From positions 682,001 to 746,000 of the forward strand of contig NZ_CP123584.1 in assembly GCF_045277565.1 (NCBI RefSeq): a DNA stretch of 64,000 nucleotides, given 5' to 3'. This DNA is from Aliisedimentitalea scapharcae (GTDB lineage: Bacteria > Pseudomonadota > Alphaproteobacteria > Rhodobacterales > Rhodobacteraceae). Both the position numbers and the translations under genes were made by a program. Positions 50,214-59,641 of the stretch are shown here, piece by piece (within the stretch, counting starts at the first letter, position 1; the number at the start of each line of letters is the position of its first letter). The notes below the pieces were generated by a model, which was not told the origin of the DNA, searched no databases, and saw nothing but the letters and a program-made list of their open reading frames with translations.

Positions 50214-51110
50214 ATGAACTTCAGGACCATCTGCCTGCTGTTGCTGTTAGCCGTTGTTTGGGGTGGCTCATTTTTCTTTGCCGAGATTGCGCTGCGTGAG
50301 GTACCGCCGTTGACCATCACGCTGCACCGGGTGCTGTGGGCGGTTCCGCTATTGATGGTGATCGTTTGGGTCAAGGGGATCCGTTGGCCACGGTCGGCGC
50401 GTGTCTGGGGCGCTTATCTGGTGATGGGGGCGTTGAACAACGCCATCCCGTTTTCATTGATCTTCTGGGGGCAGACGCAGATAGAAAGCGGTTTGGCATC
50501 GATCCTGAATGGCACCACCGCCATGTTTGGCGCGGTTGTGGCAGGGGTGTTGCTGGTTGATGAACCGCTGACCGCCCGAAAGCTCATCGGGGCAGGGTTG
50601 GGGCTGGCAGGGGTTGCCTTTATCATGGGGCCATCGGCGCTGAGCGATTTCAACCCGGGCAATCTGGCGCAGCTGGCCATTTTGGGGGCGGCGCTATCCT
50701 ATGCATTTGCCAGTGTCTGGGGCAAGGTGGCCCTGTCCGGGCAACCGCCGCTGATGAATGCCCTGGGGATGCTGATTGGTAGTACAGTGTTGATGATCCC
50801 GATTGTGATTGTCATTGACGGGCCGCCGAATCTCGGGTTGTCAGCCAGTGTCTGGGGGGCATTGCTAGGGGTCGCGGCGCTGTCGACTGCGCTGGCTTAT
50901 GTGCTGTATTTTGCGATCCTGGCACGAGCCGGGGCCGCGAACCTGATGTTGGTGACGCTGTTGATTCCGCCGTTTGCCATCGGGTTGGGCGTATTGTTTC
51001 TGGGCGAGCGAATGGGGCCCGAGGCGTGGATCGGTTTCGCTATTATCGCTGTCGGCTTTGCCGTCACCGATGGTCGATTGTTTGCGTTGCGGCGTCGGAT
51101 CCGTGCTTGA
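50214..51110 (+). CDS. EamA/DMT-family inner-membrane exporter
   Basis: A 298-residue exporter with ten helices and EamA motifs (WGGSFFFAEIALREVPPLTITLHR early; LGERMGPEAWIGFAIIAVGFAV late). ATG 50214 is chosen because the upstream frame (to 50109) is not hydrophobic; no strong ribosome site is visible. It stands alone, followed by a terminator serving the opposite-strand dehydrogenase gene. Confidence 0.86.
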   Translation: MNFRTICLLLLLAVVWGGSFFFAEIALREVPPLTITLHRVLWAVPLLMVIVWVKGIRWPRSARVWGAYLVMGALNNAIPFSLIFWGQTQIESGLASILNGTTAMFGAVVAGVLLVDEPLTARKLIGAGLGLAGVAFIMGPSALSDFNPGNLAQLAILGAALSYAFASVWGKVALSGQPPLMNALGMLIGSTVLMIPIVIVIDGPPNLGLSASVWGALLGVAALSTALAYVLYFAILARAGAANLMLVTLLIPPFAIGLGVLFLGERMGPEAWIGFAIIAVGFAVTDGRLFALRRRIRA

Positions 51111-51118
51111 GCGTGGTT

Positions 51119-51153
51119 CAAAAAAGAAGGCCCGGCACAAATGGCCGGGCCCA
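51119..51153 (-). terminator. Intrinsic terminator of the acyl-CoA dehydrogenase gene
   Basis: GGCCCGGC (51130-51137) pairs with GCCGGGCC (51145-51152). On the minus strand the stem is followed by a T-run (complement of 51121-51127). Confidence 0.8.
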
Positions 51154-51185
51154 AGGTTCGGGGAAATCCCCGGGGAGTGTTCGAG

Positions 51186-52886
51186 TTATCCCAGAAGGCG
51201 GCGCGCAATGACCTGTGCCTGAATTTCGGCAGCACCTTCAAAGATGTTCAGGATCCGTGCGTCGCACAAAACGCGGGAAATCTTGTATTCCAGGGCAAAA
51301 CCGTTGCCGCCGTGGATTTGCAGACCATTGTCGGCCGCCGCCCAGGCGACGCGGGCCCCCAGCAGTTTTGCCATGCCTGCTTCGAGGTCACAGCGGTGTC
51401 CGTGGTCCTTTTCCCAAGCCGAGAAATAGGTCAGCTGACGGGCGATCATGATTTCGACGGCCATCATCGCCAGCTTGCTTGAGACGCGCGGGAAGTCGAT
51501 CAGCGATTTGCCGAACTGTTTGCGGTCCTGGGCGTATTGCATCCCGATATCCAGCGCACATTGCGCCACGCCGATGGCGCGGGCGGCGGTCTGGATGCGG
51601 GCGGATTCAAAGGTTTCCATCAGCTGTTTAAAGCCTTTGCCCTCTTCGCCGCCCAGCAGGTTTTCGCCTTTGACTTCGAACCCGTCAAAACCCAGTTCAT
51701 ATTCCTTCATGCCGCGATAGCCCAGCACTTCGATCTCGCCGCCGGTCATGCCGGGCGTGGGAAAGGGGGCGTCATCCGTGCCGGGGGTCTTTTCGGCCAG
51801 GAACATCGACAGGCCCCGGTGATCGGTGGTGTCGGGATTGGTGCGGGCCAGCAGGGTCATCACATGGGTGCGGGCGGCGTGGGTGATCCAGGTTTTATTG
51901 CCTGTCACCTTGTAATTGCCATCCTCGTCTTTGACCGCGCGGGTGCGCAAGCTGCCCAGATCGGACCCGGTGTTGGGTTCGGTAAAGACCGCGGTAGGCA
52001 GGATTTCGGCGCTGGCCAGTTTCGGCAGCCAATTGGCCTTTTGTTCGTCGGTGCCGCCGCACAGGATCAGCTCGGCCGCGATTTCAGAGCGGGTGCCAAG
52101 GCTGCCGACGCCAATATAGCCGCGCGACAGTTCTTCGGACACGACAACCATCGACGCCTTGGACAGGCCAAAGCCGCCGTATTCTTCGGGGATGGTCAGA
52201 CCAAAGACACCCATTTCGGCCAGTTCCTCGATGATTTCCATCGGGATCAATTCGTCCTTGAGGTGCCAGTCATGCGCGTTGGGTTCCACGCGTTCGACGG
52301 CAAAGCGGCGGAACTGTTCGCGGATCATTTCCAGCTCTTCGTCCAGGCCGCTGGCCCCGACGGTGATATTGGCGGATTGCTCCTGCATCAATTCGACCAG
52401 ACGGGTGCGGGCGTCCTGGGTGTTGGCGGATGCCATCAGGGTCTGTACTTCGGCGCACTGGAAGCCCGAAAGCGCGTCCCAGCCGAGGCCCAGTTCCTGC
52501 AGGCGCACGACTTCGCCCTGGTTCATCGGGATGCCGCCGGCCAGCTGGTGCAGGTATTCGCCGAATGCGATCTGGTGGATCAGCTGTTCGATCTCGCCGA
52601 ACTTTCCGTCCGCTTGCAGGCGCTCGGCCCAGGCCTGCATCTGTTTGAGCGATTGTTCATAGGTTGCCAGCCACGACAGACCGTGCGCAGCCGATTGGTG
52701 GCGTTCCATCAGCTTGCCCGATACGCGGCCATCCTGGCTGACCAGCGCCCGGACCGCTTCGCGGCCCTGTTCGAACAATTGCGTGACCGGTGGCAGGGCT
52801 GCTGCCGTCAGGGTCAGAAGATCGGGGAGAAGGGGCGCGTTTGCAGTATCGGCGGTCATATGCAGGTCCTGTCCGTCGTGAGCCAT
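51186..52886 (-). CDS. mcd: Acyl-CoA dehydrogenase, methylsuccinyl-CoA dehydrogenase type
   Basis: A flavoprotein dehydrogenase, 566 residues. It is longer than usual acyl-CoA dehydrogenases (about 380) because of an N-terminal domain of about 150-170 residues. That extension, with a canonical core (FTEPNTGSDLGSLRTRAV; GLQIHGGNGFALEYKISRVL), is characteristic of Mcd in the ethylmalonyl-CoA pathway of Rhodobacter relatives. It converts methylsuccinyl-CoA to mesaconyl-CoA. Start ATG 52886; an in-frame ATG at 52859 is an alternative. The exact substrate rests on length and overall similarity, not on mapped specificity residues. Confidence 0.8.
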   Translation of the reverse strand: MAHDGQDLHMTADTANAPLLPDLLTLTAAALPPVTQLFEQGREAVRALVSQDGRVSGKLMERHQSAAHGLSWLATYEQSLKQMQAWAERLQADGKFGEIEQLIHQIAFGEYLHQLAGGIPMNQGEVVRLQELGLGWDALSGFQCAEVQTLMASANTQDARTRLVELMQEQSANITVGASGLDEELEMIREQFRRFAVERVEPNAHDWHLKDELIPMEIIEELAEMGVFGLTIPEEYGGFGLSKASMVVVSEELSRGYIGVGSLGTRSEIAAELILCGGTDEQKANWLPKLASAEILPTAVFTEPNTGSDLGSLRTRAVKDEDGNYKVTGNKTWITHAARTHVMTLLARTNPDTTDHRGLSMFLAEKTPGTDDAPFPTPGMTGGEIEVLGYRGMKEYELGFDGFEVKGENLLGGEEGKGFKQLMETFESARIQTAARAIGVAQCALDIGMQYAQDRKQFGKSLIDFPRVSSKLAMMAVEIMIARQLTYFSAWEKDHGHRCDLEAGMAKLLGARVAWAAADNGLQIHGGNGFALEYKISRVLCDARILNIFEGAAEIQAQVIARRLLG

Positions 52887-53032
52887 GAATCACATCCTAT
52901 TTCGAGTTGCTTGGTCGTAATCACTTTGCAGGTGCAGCGCAACAAAAATACGTTGCACTGCGGCATTTGTTGCAAAAGTTGCGTGGATATTTTTGCGCGT
53001 GCAGAAAAATCAGATAGTGCTAAGACAACCAA

Positions 53033-53800
53033 ATGGAAGCGATTTTATCTCTGATGACCCCGGCCGAGTTTGTTTTCGCCGCGATGGTTGCCCTGATGGG
53101 GGGCATGATCAAAGGTATGGTCGGATTTGGGATGCCGATGATCATGATCACGGGGCTCAGCACATTTCTGTTACCCGAACTGGCGTTGGCCGGGCTGATT
53201 TTGCCAACGGTCGCCAGCAACGCCATGCAGGCCCTGCGACAGGGGCCACGACAGGCCTGGGCTTCGGTGTATCGGTTCCGGGTTTTTCTGATGGTCGGAT
53301 TTGTCTTTTTGATGGCGAGCGCGCAACTGGTCCCGCAACTGGAGCCACAGACGTTTCTGTTGGTTCTGGGGGTTCCCATTTGTGTCTTTGCCGGGATTCA
53401 GTTGCTGGGCGTGCGGTTCCAGATGCACCAACAGACCCGGTCGGCGGACTCTTTGTTTGGTCTGATGGCCGGGCTGGTTGGTGGGATGTCCGGCGTATGG
53501 GGCCCGCCGACGGTCTTGTATCTGACCGCACTGAATACACCCAAGACTGAACAGGTTCGGGTGCAAGGGGTCATCTATGGGTTGGGCGCGTTGGCGTTGG
53601 TCGGTGCGCATTTGGGGTCTGGCGTTTTGCGGCTGCAGACCCTGCCGTTGTCGATCGGTCTGATCGCGCCCGCTGTTGTGGGCATGTGGTTGGGCACCAA
53701 GGTGCACGACCGGATTGATCAGGCAACGTTTCGCAAAGCGACATTGATCATCCTGACAGTCGCAGGTTTGAACCTTGTGCGCCGGGGGCTCATGGGCTGA
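53033..53800 (+). CDS. TauE/SafE-family sulfite or anion exporter
   Basis: A 255-residue inner-membrane transporter with about eight helices in two repeats. The family motif KGMVGFGMPMIMITG is near residues 27-41, and the second repeat GLVGGMSGVWGPPTVLYL is near 145-162. Members export sulfite or organosulfonates. It is divergent from mcd across 146 bp and converges with pckA through a shared terminator. Confidence 0.88.
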   Translation: MEAILSLMTPAEFVFAAMVALMGGMIKGMVGFGMPMIMITGLSTFLLPELALAGLILPTVASNAMQALRQGPRQAWASVYRFRVFLMVGFVFLMASAQLVPQLEPQTFLLVLGVPICVFAGIQLLGVRFQMHQQTRSADSLFGLMAGLVGGMSGVWGPPTVLYLTALNTPKTEQVRVQGVIYGLGALALVGAHLGSGVLRLQTLPLSIGLIAPAVVGMWLGTKVHDRIDQATFRKATLIILTVAGLNLVRRGLMG

Positions 53801-53836
53801 GCGGTAGTGCGCGCGGGCCGGGTTGAAAAGGCATGA

Positions 53837-53884
53837 AAACAAATGCGCCCGACAGATCCGGGGATCCGTCGGGCGCATGTTTTA
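53837..53884. terminator. Bidirectional intrinsic terminator
   Basis: ATGCGCCCGAC (53843-53853) pairs with GTCGGGCGCAT (53868-53878), with further pairing in the loop. It is flanked by A-runs on the left and TTTT on the right, so it can serve both the exporter and pckA. Confidence 0.85.
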
Positions 53885-53903
53885 CGACAGTCAGACTGTG
53901 GTA

Positions 53904-55502
53904 TCAGCCAATGGCTGCGGCTTTTACATCGTCGTCGATGTAGGGCAGATATTGCTGGAAGTTTTCCGAAAACATCTGAACCAGCTTTTCCGCCTGCCTG
54001 TCATAGGCGGCCTGATCATCCCAGGTCCGGCGTGGATCCAGCAGCACTTCGGGCACACCAGCCATAGAAACCGGAACGTCAAAGCCAAAGTTGCTGTCCT
54101 TGCGGAATTCGGCCTCGACCAGTGATCCGTCCAGCGCGGCGGTCAGCAGGGCGCGGGTTGCCTTGATCGGCATCCGCGACCCGATGCCATAGGCCCCACC
54201 GGTCCAGCCGGTGTTGACCAGCCAGCAGGTTGCGCCGTGCTGGGCGATCTTTTCACGCAGCAGGTTGCCGTAGGCTTCGGGACGACGCGGCATGAAGGGC
54301 GCGCCAAAACAGGTCGAGAACGTCGGTTCCGGCTCGGTCACGCCGCGTTCGGTTCCGGCCACTTTCGAGGTAAAGCCCGACAGGAAGTGGTACATCGCCT
54401 GTGCCGGTGTCAGCCGCGCGATCGGAGGCAGAACACCAAAGGCGTCACAGGTCAGCATGATGATGTTCTTGGGGTGACCACCCATGGCGCTGCTGGACGC
54501 ATTGGATATGTATTCGAGCGGATAGGCACAGCGCATGTTGGCGGTCAGGCTGTCATCGTCGAAATCCAGTTCCTTGGTTTCCGGGTCAAACACCATGTTT
54601 TCGATGACGGTGCCGAATTTCGACGTCGTCGCGTAGATTTCCGGTTCGGCTTCGGCATTCAGGTTGATGGTCTTGGCATAGCAGCCGCCTTCAAAGTTGA
54701 AGGTACCACGGTCCGACCAGCCATGTTCGTCATCCCCGATCAGGGTGCGCGCAGGGTCTGCGGACAGGGTCGTCTTGCCGGTGCCGGACAGGCCAAAGAA
54801 CACGGCCGCGTCAACCGGGTTGCCGGTGGCGTGGTTGGCAGAGCAATGCATCGGCATGATGCCTTTTTCGGGCAGCAGATAGTTCAGCAGGGTAAAGACG
54901 GATTTCTTGTTCTCGCCGGCATATTCTGTGCCACCGATCAGGATCATCTTCTTGTCAAAGTTCATCGCAATGACAGTTTCGGACCGGCAGTCGTGTTTGG
55001 CGGGGTCCGCCTGAAAGCTGGGGCAGTTGATGACGGTGAAGTCGGACACAAAGTCGTTCAGGTCTTCGCGGTCGGGGCGGCGCAGCATGGTGCGGATGAA
55101 CAGACCGTGCCATGCCAGCTCGGTCACCATGCGAACATTGATGGCATGGGCCGGGTCGGCACCGCCAACCAGATCCTGGACGAAATAGTCCTTGCCCTTC
55201 ATGTGTTCGAGCATGTCGGCATGCAGGGCATCAAAGCCTTCGGGCGACATCGCGGCGTTGTTTTCCCACCAGATGGTGTCAATCACGCTGTCGGTTTTGA
55301 CGACATGTTTGTCCTTGGGCGACCGGCCTGTGAATTTGCCGGTGGTGACCAGGAAGGCCCCGCCGTTGCCCAATGTGCCTTCGTCGCGCTTCAGCGCTTC
55401 TTGGATCAGCGCTGGCTCCATGTAGTTGTAATAGACATTTCCCAGTCCCTCGATGCCCTGATCCTCGAGGCGGAATTGCGGGTTAACCCGTCCAGATGTC
55501 AT
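53904..55502 (-). CDS. pckA: Phosphoenolpyruvate carboxykinase (ATP)
   Basis: The gluconeogenic enzyme oxaloacetate + ATP to PEP + CO2 + ADP. The 532-residue product has the P-loop GLSGTGKTTLS (near 237), the metal and substrate site RSPKDKH and NPVDAAVFFGLSGTG, and CYAKTINLNAEAEPEIY. The frame stays open upstream, but ATG 55502 (MTSGRVNPQFRLEDQGIEGL) is the family start. It is divergent from chvI; in related alphaproteobacteria pckA neighbours chvGI and can depend on it, which is consistent here. Confidence 0.97.
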   Translation of the reverse strand: MTSGRVNPQFRLEDQGIEGLGNVYYNYMEPALIQEALKRDEGTLGNGGAFLVTTGKFTGRSPKDKHVVKTDSVIDTIWWENNAAMSPEGFDALHADMLEHMKGKDYFVQDLVGGADPAHAINVRMVTELAWHGLFIRTMLRRPDREDLNDFVSDFTVINCPSFQADPAKHDCRSETVIAMNFDKKMILIGGTEYAGENKKSVFTLLNYLLPEKGIMPMHCSANHATGNPVDAAVFFGLSGTGKTTLSADPARTLIGDDEHGWSDRGTFNFEGGCYAKTINLNAEAEPEIYATTSKFGTVIENMVFDPETKELDFDDDSLTANMRCAYPLEYISNASSSAMGGHPKNIIMLTCDAFGVLPPIARLTPAQAMYHFLSGFTSKVAGTERGVTEPEPTFSTCFGAPFMPRRPEAYGNLLREKIAQHGATCWLVNTGWTGGAYGIGSRMPIKATRALLTAALDGSLVEAEFRKDSNFGFDVPVSMAGVPEVLLDPRRTWDDQAAYDRQAEKLVQMFSENFQQYLPYIDDDVKAAAIG

Positions 55503-55841
55503 GCGTTTTTTCTCCTGTGTCGGCGCGCGGGCCAAATTCCTGTTGGCAGCGCCGTGGGGCAATAAGATCGAAAATCCTTCGATGGGCGCGGTCTTAACAT
55601 GACGTTTCGGGGCATGAACAGGACGGTTTGGCGCAGTTAGCGCCATCAAGGCAAGGTTTAGCGCAACCAAGGTTTTTGGGGTCGGTAACTGGGCAAAGAT
55701 TCAGCGAATGATAATGTATTTTTGCCGAAATGGTTCCGAATAGCGCAGGTGATTCGCAGATTGGGATTGATTCGCGGGGCCGGAAAGGCGATTAATGTAA
55801 CAAAAAAGAAAGCAGTTTTGAGCAGTATAGGGGCACATCAG
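55503..55841. other. Divergent pckA-chvI promoter region
   Basis: This 339-bp gap has no gene. It holds a hairpin GGCGC-AGTTA-GCGCC (55630-55644) and an AT-rich stretch from about 55700 (TGATAATGTATTTTTG) probably carrying the chvI promoter. No confident ChvI box is assigned. Confidence 0.4.
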
Positions 55842-56543
55842 ATGTCAAAGATTGCATTGGTTGATGATGACAGGAACATCCTGACATCAGTTTCGATGAC
55901 CCTTGAGGCCGAAGGCTTTGAGGTTGAGACCTACAATGACGGCCAGGCGGCGCTCGATGCGTTCAACAAGAAATTGCCGGATATGGCGGTGTTGGATATC
56001 AAGATGCCACGCATGGATGGTATGGATCTGTTGCAGCGTCTGCGCCAGAAAACCCAGATGCCGGTTATTTTCCTGACGTCCAAGGATGATGAAATCGACG
56101 AAGTCCTGGGCCTGCGCATGGGCGCAGATGACTATGTAAAGAAACCCTTTTCCCAGCGTCTGTTGGTCGAGCGGATCAGGGCGCTGTTGCGCCGCCAGGA
56201 CGCCTTTATCGGTGACGCCGCAGGGTCGAGCCCCGAGGCGAAGGTCATGGAACGGGGCGAATTGCGGATGGATCCGCTGCGCCATTCGGTCAGCTGGAAG
56301 GGCAACGATGTGTCCCTGACAGTGACCGAGTTCCTGCTGTTGCAGGCGTTGGCCCAACGGCCGGGGTTCGTAAAGTCACGCGATCAGCTGATGGATGTGG
56401 CCTATGACGATCAGGTTTATGTGGACGACCGAACCATCGACAGCCACATCAAACGTTTGCGCAAGAAAATGCGAACTGCGGACCCTGATTTTTCGGCGAT
56501 CGAGACGCTGTACGGGATCGGATACCGGTACAACGAAGAATAG
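55842..56543 (+). CDS. chvI: Response regulator ChvI (OmpR family)
   Basis: The DNA-binding partner of ChvG. The 233-residue product has a receiver domain with Asp52 (VLDIKMPRMDG) and Lys101 (DYVKKPF), and a C-terminal OmpR winged helix (SLTVTEFLLLQALAQRPGFV, RTIDSHIKRLRKKM). In relatives it controls acid and envelope stress responses and carbon genes. Upstream in-frame codons lack family similarity, so ATG 55842 is used. Confidence 0.95.
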   Translation: MSKIALVDDDRNILTSVSMTLEAEGFEVETYNDGQAALDAFNKKLPDMAVLDIKMPRMDGMDLLQRLRQKTQMPVIFLTSKDDEIDEVLGLRMGADDYVKKPFSQRLLVERIRALLRRQDAFIGDAAGSSPEAKVMERGELRMDPLRHSVSWKGNDVSLTVTEFLLLQALAQRPGFVKSRDQLMDVAYDDQVYVDDRTIDSHIKRLRKKMRTADPDFSAIETLYGIGYRYNEE

Positions 56544-56588
56544 GCGACCGGTCTGAACCAGGATCGGCAACAGGAGCGAACAACGGTT

Positions 56589-58298
56589 TTGCGCGATACA
56601 ACCACATCTCAAACTCATCGCAACGGCGATGTTGTGCTGGGCGACGATTGGATCGCGCCAGACAATACTGTCGCCGAAGAGATGCGGGCCAAACGGGCGC
56701 GTCGAGGTTTCCTGCCGTTGCGCGGGTCTCCGTTGACGCGCAAGATCGTTACCTTCAACCTGATTGCGCTGATCATTCTGGTCTCTGGGATCCTGTATCT
56801 CAACTCTACCCGCGACAGCCTGGTTGTTCAGCGCGCGCGGACCCTGGTCGGAGAGGCCCATCTGGTATCGGATGTCTTTGAGGCCCAGCTGCCCGCGAGC
56901 AGCCCGGTCAACCTGACAACGGGTGACGGCATTGATGTGCCCGGCACGCTGAAGGCGCTGACGCTGCAACGCGGTGAAGAGGTGCTGATTTTTGACACCA
57001 GCGACACGATTGTCGGACGCATTCAGGGCGTGGGGCAGCAAGAGATTATCCCGGGTGCTCAGTCGGAAACCGAAGGGCGGACGGTGTTGACGGACGGGTT
57101 GTCCTGGGTCTGGTCGCTCGTGTCCGGGCTTGTGTCTTCGAACCAGACAACAGCGGCACCAGATCTTGTCTCTCAGTTCAAGGCGTTGGCACCGCTGGCC
57201 CTCCAAGGGCAAACCCAGGCCAAAACCCTGATTGGCCCCGATGGGGGGCGGGTATTTTCTGTCGCGACACCCATTCTGCACAATGGGGTGGCGGTCGGCG
57301 TCGTCGTCCTGACCAGCCCTTCGGGTGAAGTGGACGCGTTGGTCCGCGGCGAGCGGGAGCGTGTGCTGCAAATGTTCGTTGTTGCGCTGTTGGTCTCTGT
57401 CGGGTTGAGTCTGGTTTTGGCGTCCACGATTGCCAATCCGTTGGCTGATCTTGCAGAAGCGGCCGAACTGGGCCGTGAACGCAACAGCCGCAACGCAGAC
57501 AAGGGGCGGATCCGTATTCCTGATCTCAGCGCCCGCCCGGACGAAATCGGTCGGCTCAGCCGGGCTTTGCGTGGTATGGTCAAGGCGCTCTACAATCGGA
57601 TTGACGGCAACGAACAATTCGCAGCCGATGTGGCACATGAAATCAAAAATCCTTTGGCCAGCCTGCAGTCGGCCGTGGGAACTTTGCGGATGGTCAAACG
57701 CGATGACCAGCGGGAAAAACTGATGGAAGTCATCGAACATGACGTTCGTCGGCTGGATCGGCTGGTCAGCGATATTTCGAATGCGTCGCGGTTGGATGCT
57801 GAGTTGGTCAAGGAAGAGCAGGTTGATTTCGACCTGCTGCAAATGCTGGGCAACCTGAACCAGTTCCTGGGCGAAGACGCGCGATCCAAACAAATAGACT
57901 ATATCACCGACATGCCCGCCGACCCGATCATCGTTCATGGGCTCGAGGCGCGGTTGGCGCAGGTGTTTGTCAACCTGATCACGAATGCGATTTCGTTCTG
58001 CGAAGAAGGCGATGCCATTCGGGTTTGGGCCAGACGACGGAAAAACCGGGTTCTGATCGTGGTTGAAGACACCGGACCCGGGATACCGGACCAGGCGCTG
58101 ACCAAGATCTTCAAGCGCTTTTATTCCCAGCGGCCCGACGAACATTTTGGAAACAATTCGGGTCTGGGGCTGGCGATTTCGAAACAGATCATCGAATCTC
58201 ATGGCGGTGTCATCTGGGCCGAAAACATCCGCCCGACCGAGGCAGATATCACGTCGGACCCCTTGGGTGCCCGTTTCGTCGTGGGTCTGCCGCTTTGA
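56589..58298 (+). CDS. chvG: Sensor histidine kinase ChvG
   Basis: The membrane sensor of the ChvGI system, 569 residues. It has a cytoplasmic N-tail, helix 1 (about 54-71), a periplasmic sensing region (about 75-260), helix 2 (262-280), a HAMP segment, and a dimerisation domain with His350 in ADVAHEIKNPLASLQS. The ATPase has N (NLITNAISF), G1 (EDTGPGIPDQAL) and G2 (GLGLAISKQII). The TTG start has AGGAG about 15 bp upstream, unusually far, so the exact start is less certain. chvI ends 45 bp before. Confidence 0.92.
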   Translation: MRDTTTSQTHRNGDVVLGDDWIAPDNTVAEEMRAKRARRGFLPLRGSPLTRKIVTFNLIALIILVSGILYLNSTRDSLVVQRARTLVGEAHLVSDVFEAQLPASSPVNLTTGDGIDVPGTLKALTLQRGEEVLIFDTSDTIVGRIQGVGQQEIIPGAQSETEGRTVLTDGLSWVWSLVSGLVSSNQTTAAPDLVSQFKALAPLALQGQTQAKTLIGPDGGRVFSVATPILHNGVAVGVVVLTSPSGEVDALVRGERERVLQMFVVALLVSVGLSLVLASTIANPLADLAEAAELGRERNSRNADKGRIRIPDLSARPDEIGRLSRALRGMVKALYNRIDGNEQFAADVAHEIKNPLASLQSAVGTLRMVKRDDQREKLMEVIEHDVRRLDRLVSDISNASRLDAELVKEEQVDFDLLQMLGNLNQFLGEDARSKQIDYITDMPADPIIVHGLEARLAQVFVNLITNAISFCEEGDAIRVWARRRKNRVLIVVEDTGPGIPDQALTKIFKRFYSQRPDEHFGNNSGLGLAISKQIIESHGGVIWAENIRPTEADITSDPLGARFVVGLPL

Positions 58299-58301
58299 TC
58301 C

Positions 58302-58751
58302 ATGTCCGGCTCTGATCCCACCAGCGTCTCCAATACACTGATCCTGCATGCTGCCTGTGTTTCGGTCGATGACAGGGGGGTGCTGATCCTGGGGAAATCA
58401 GGAAGCGGAAAATCCGGGCTCGCGTTGCAATTGATGGGGTTGGGCGCGACGTTGGTTGCGGATGACAGGGTGGAGCTCAAGCGGCAGGGGGCCGATCTCG
58501 TGGCGCGCGTGCCAGCGGCAATCGCAGGTCTGATCGAAATGCGCGGCCTTGGAGTGTTGCGGGCGGATCACCGCGACACTGCGGTGATCCATACAGTTGT
58601 GGATCTGGATCAGACCGAAGAGAACCGCCTGCCGGACCATCATATGATTGAACTGCTTGGGCTTCAGCTTACATTGTTGAAAAGAGTGAACAGTCCGGTT
58701 TTTGCGGCGTCGCTGCTGCACTATCTGAAATGCGGGCGTCACACACCATGA
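58302..58751 (+). CDS. hprK: Short HPr kinase/phosphorylase
   Basis: A 149-residue HprK lacking the N-terminal domain, the form typical of alphaproteobacteria. Walker A GKSGSGKS is at residues 31-38, DDRVEL near 54, and MRGLGVL near 84. It phosphorylates HPr at Ser46 and links carbon state to regulation. It starts 3 bp after chvG, so it is in the same operon. Confidence 0.93.
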   Translation: MSGSDPTSVSNTLILHAACVSVDDRGVLILGKSGSGKSGLALQLMGLGATLVADDRVELKRQGADLVARVPAAIAGLIEMRGLGVLRADHRDTAVIHTVVDLDQTEENRLPDHHMIELLGLQLTLLKRVNSPVFAASLLHYLKCGRHTP

Positions 58752-58758
58752 GGCCAAG

Positions 58759-59625
58759 ATGAACACTGCTCCCAAACGATTGGTTTTGGTGACCGGGCCG
58801 TCAGGCGCGGGCCGTTCCACTGCGATCAATGTGCTCGAAGACCTGGGGTTCGAAACCATTGATAATCTGCCCTTGCGGCTGTTGCCGCGTCTTTTGCAGG
58901 GGTCAGAATGGGACCACCCACTGGCGTTGGGTATGGATATCCGTAATCGCGATTTTTCGACCACTGCGCTTTTGGATCTGATCGAAGAACTGGCTGGACG
59001 ATCGGATATCGAGGTGAACATCCTGTATCTGGACGCAGCTCCGGACGTTCTGTTGCGCCGCTATTCGGAAACCCGGCGCACGCATCCGATGGCACCGGCT
59101 GAATCACCAGCAATCGGGATCGAACGGGAATTGGACCTGATGGCCCCGATCCGCGACCAGGCGGACACGCTTGTTGAGACGTCGGACCTGAATGTTCACC
59201 AGTTGCGGGACGAGATATTTCGATTTTTTGCGCCCGAGACTGGCAAGATTCTGGCCGTGTCGCTGCAATCATTTTCCTACAAACGGGGATTGCCGCGCGG
59301 CGTGGACATGGTGTTTGACTGCCGGTTTTTATCCAACCCGTATTGGGTGTCGCAACTGCGGCAAAAGGACGGTCGCGATATCGCCGTGGCGACGCATGTG
59401 CAGGCAGATCCGCTGTTCAAACCATTTTTTGACAGGGTGGTGGATTTGGCCCGGCTATTGCTGCCAGCATACAAGGCAGAGGGGAAATCCTATCTTTCGA
59501 TCGCCTTTGGATGTACCGGGGGGCAACATAGATCTGTTGTTATTGCAGAAAGCCTGGCCAAGGCCCTTGCAGAAGACGGCCAGCAAGTGTCAATTAGGCA
59601 TCGCGAGCTGAAAGACAGGCGATAG
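58759..59625 (+). CDS. rapZ: RNase adapter protein RapZ
   Basis: A nucleotide-binding protein of the RapZ (YvcJ) family. The 288-residue product has the P-loop GPSGAGRS (13-20), the second half SFSYKRGLPRGVDMVFDCRFL, and the C-terminal IAFGCTGGQHRSV. In E. coli it guides RNase E to a small RNA; the partner here is unknown. It lies 7 bp after hprK. Confidence 0.95.
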   Translation: MNTAPKRLVLVTGPSGAGRSTAINVLEDLGFETIDNLPLRLLPRLLQGSEWDHPLALGMDIRNRDFSTTALLDLIEELAGRSDIEVNILYLDAAPDVLLRRYSETRRTHPMAPAESPAIGIERELDLMAPIRDQADTLVETSDLNVHQLRDEIFRFFAPETGKILAVSLQSFSYKRGLPRGVDMVFDCRFLSNPYWVSQLRQKDGRDIAVATHVQADPLFKPFFDRVVDLARLLLPAYKAEGKSYLSIAFGCTGGQHRSVVIAESLAKALAEDGQQVSIRHRELKDRR

Positions 59626-59641
59626 ACTTAGCGAGGCCGAT

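Noticed and set aside
56376..58349. Long minus-strand open frame opposite chvG
   Set aside because: Shadow of the histidine kinase gene, Asp/Arg/Gln-rich low-complexity translation.
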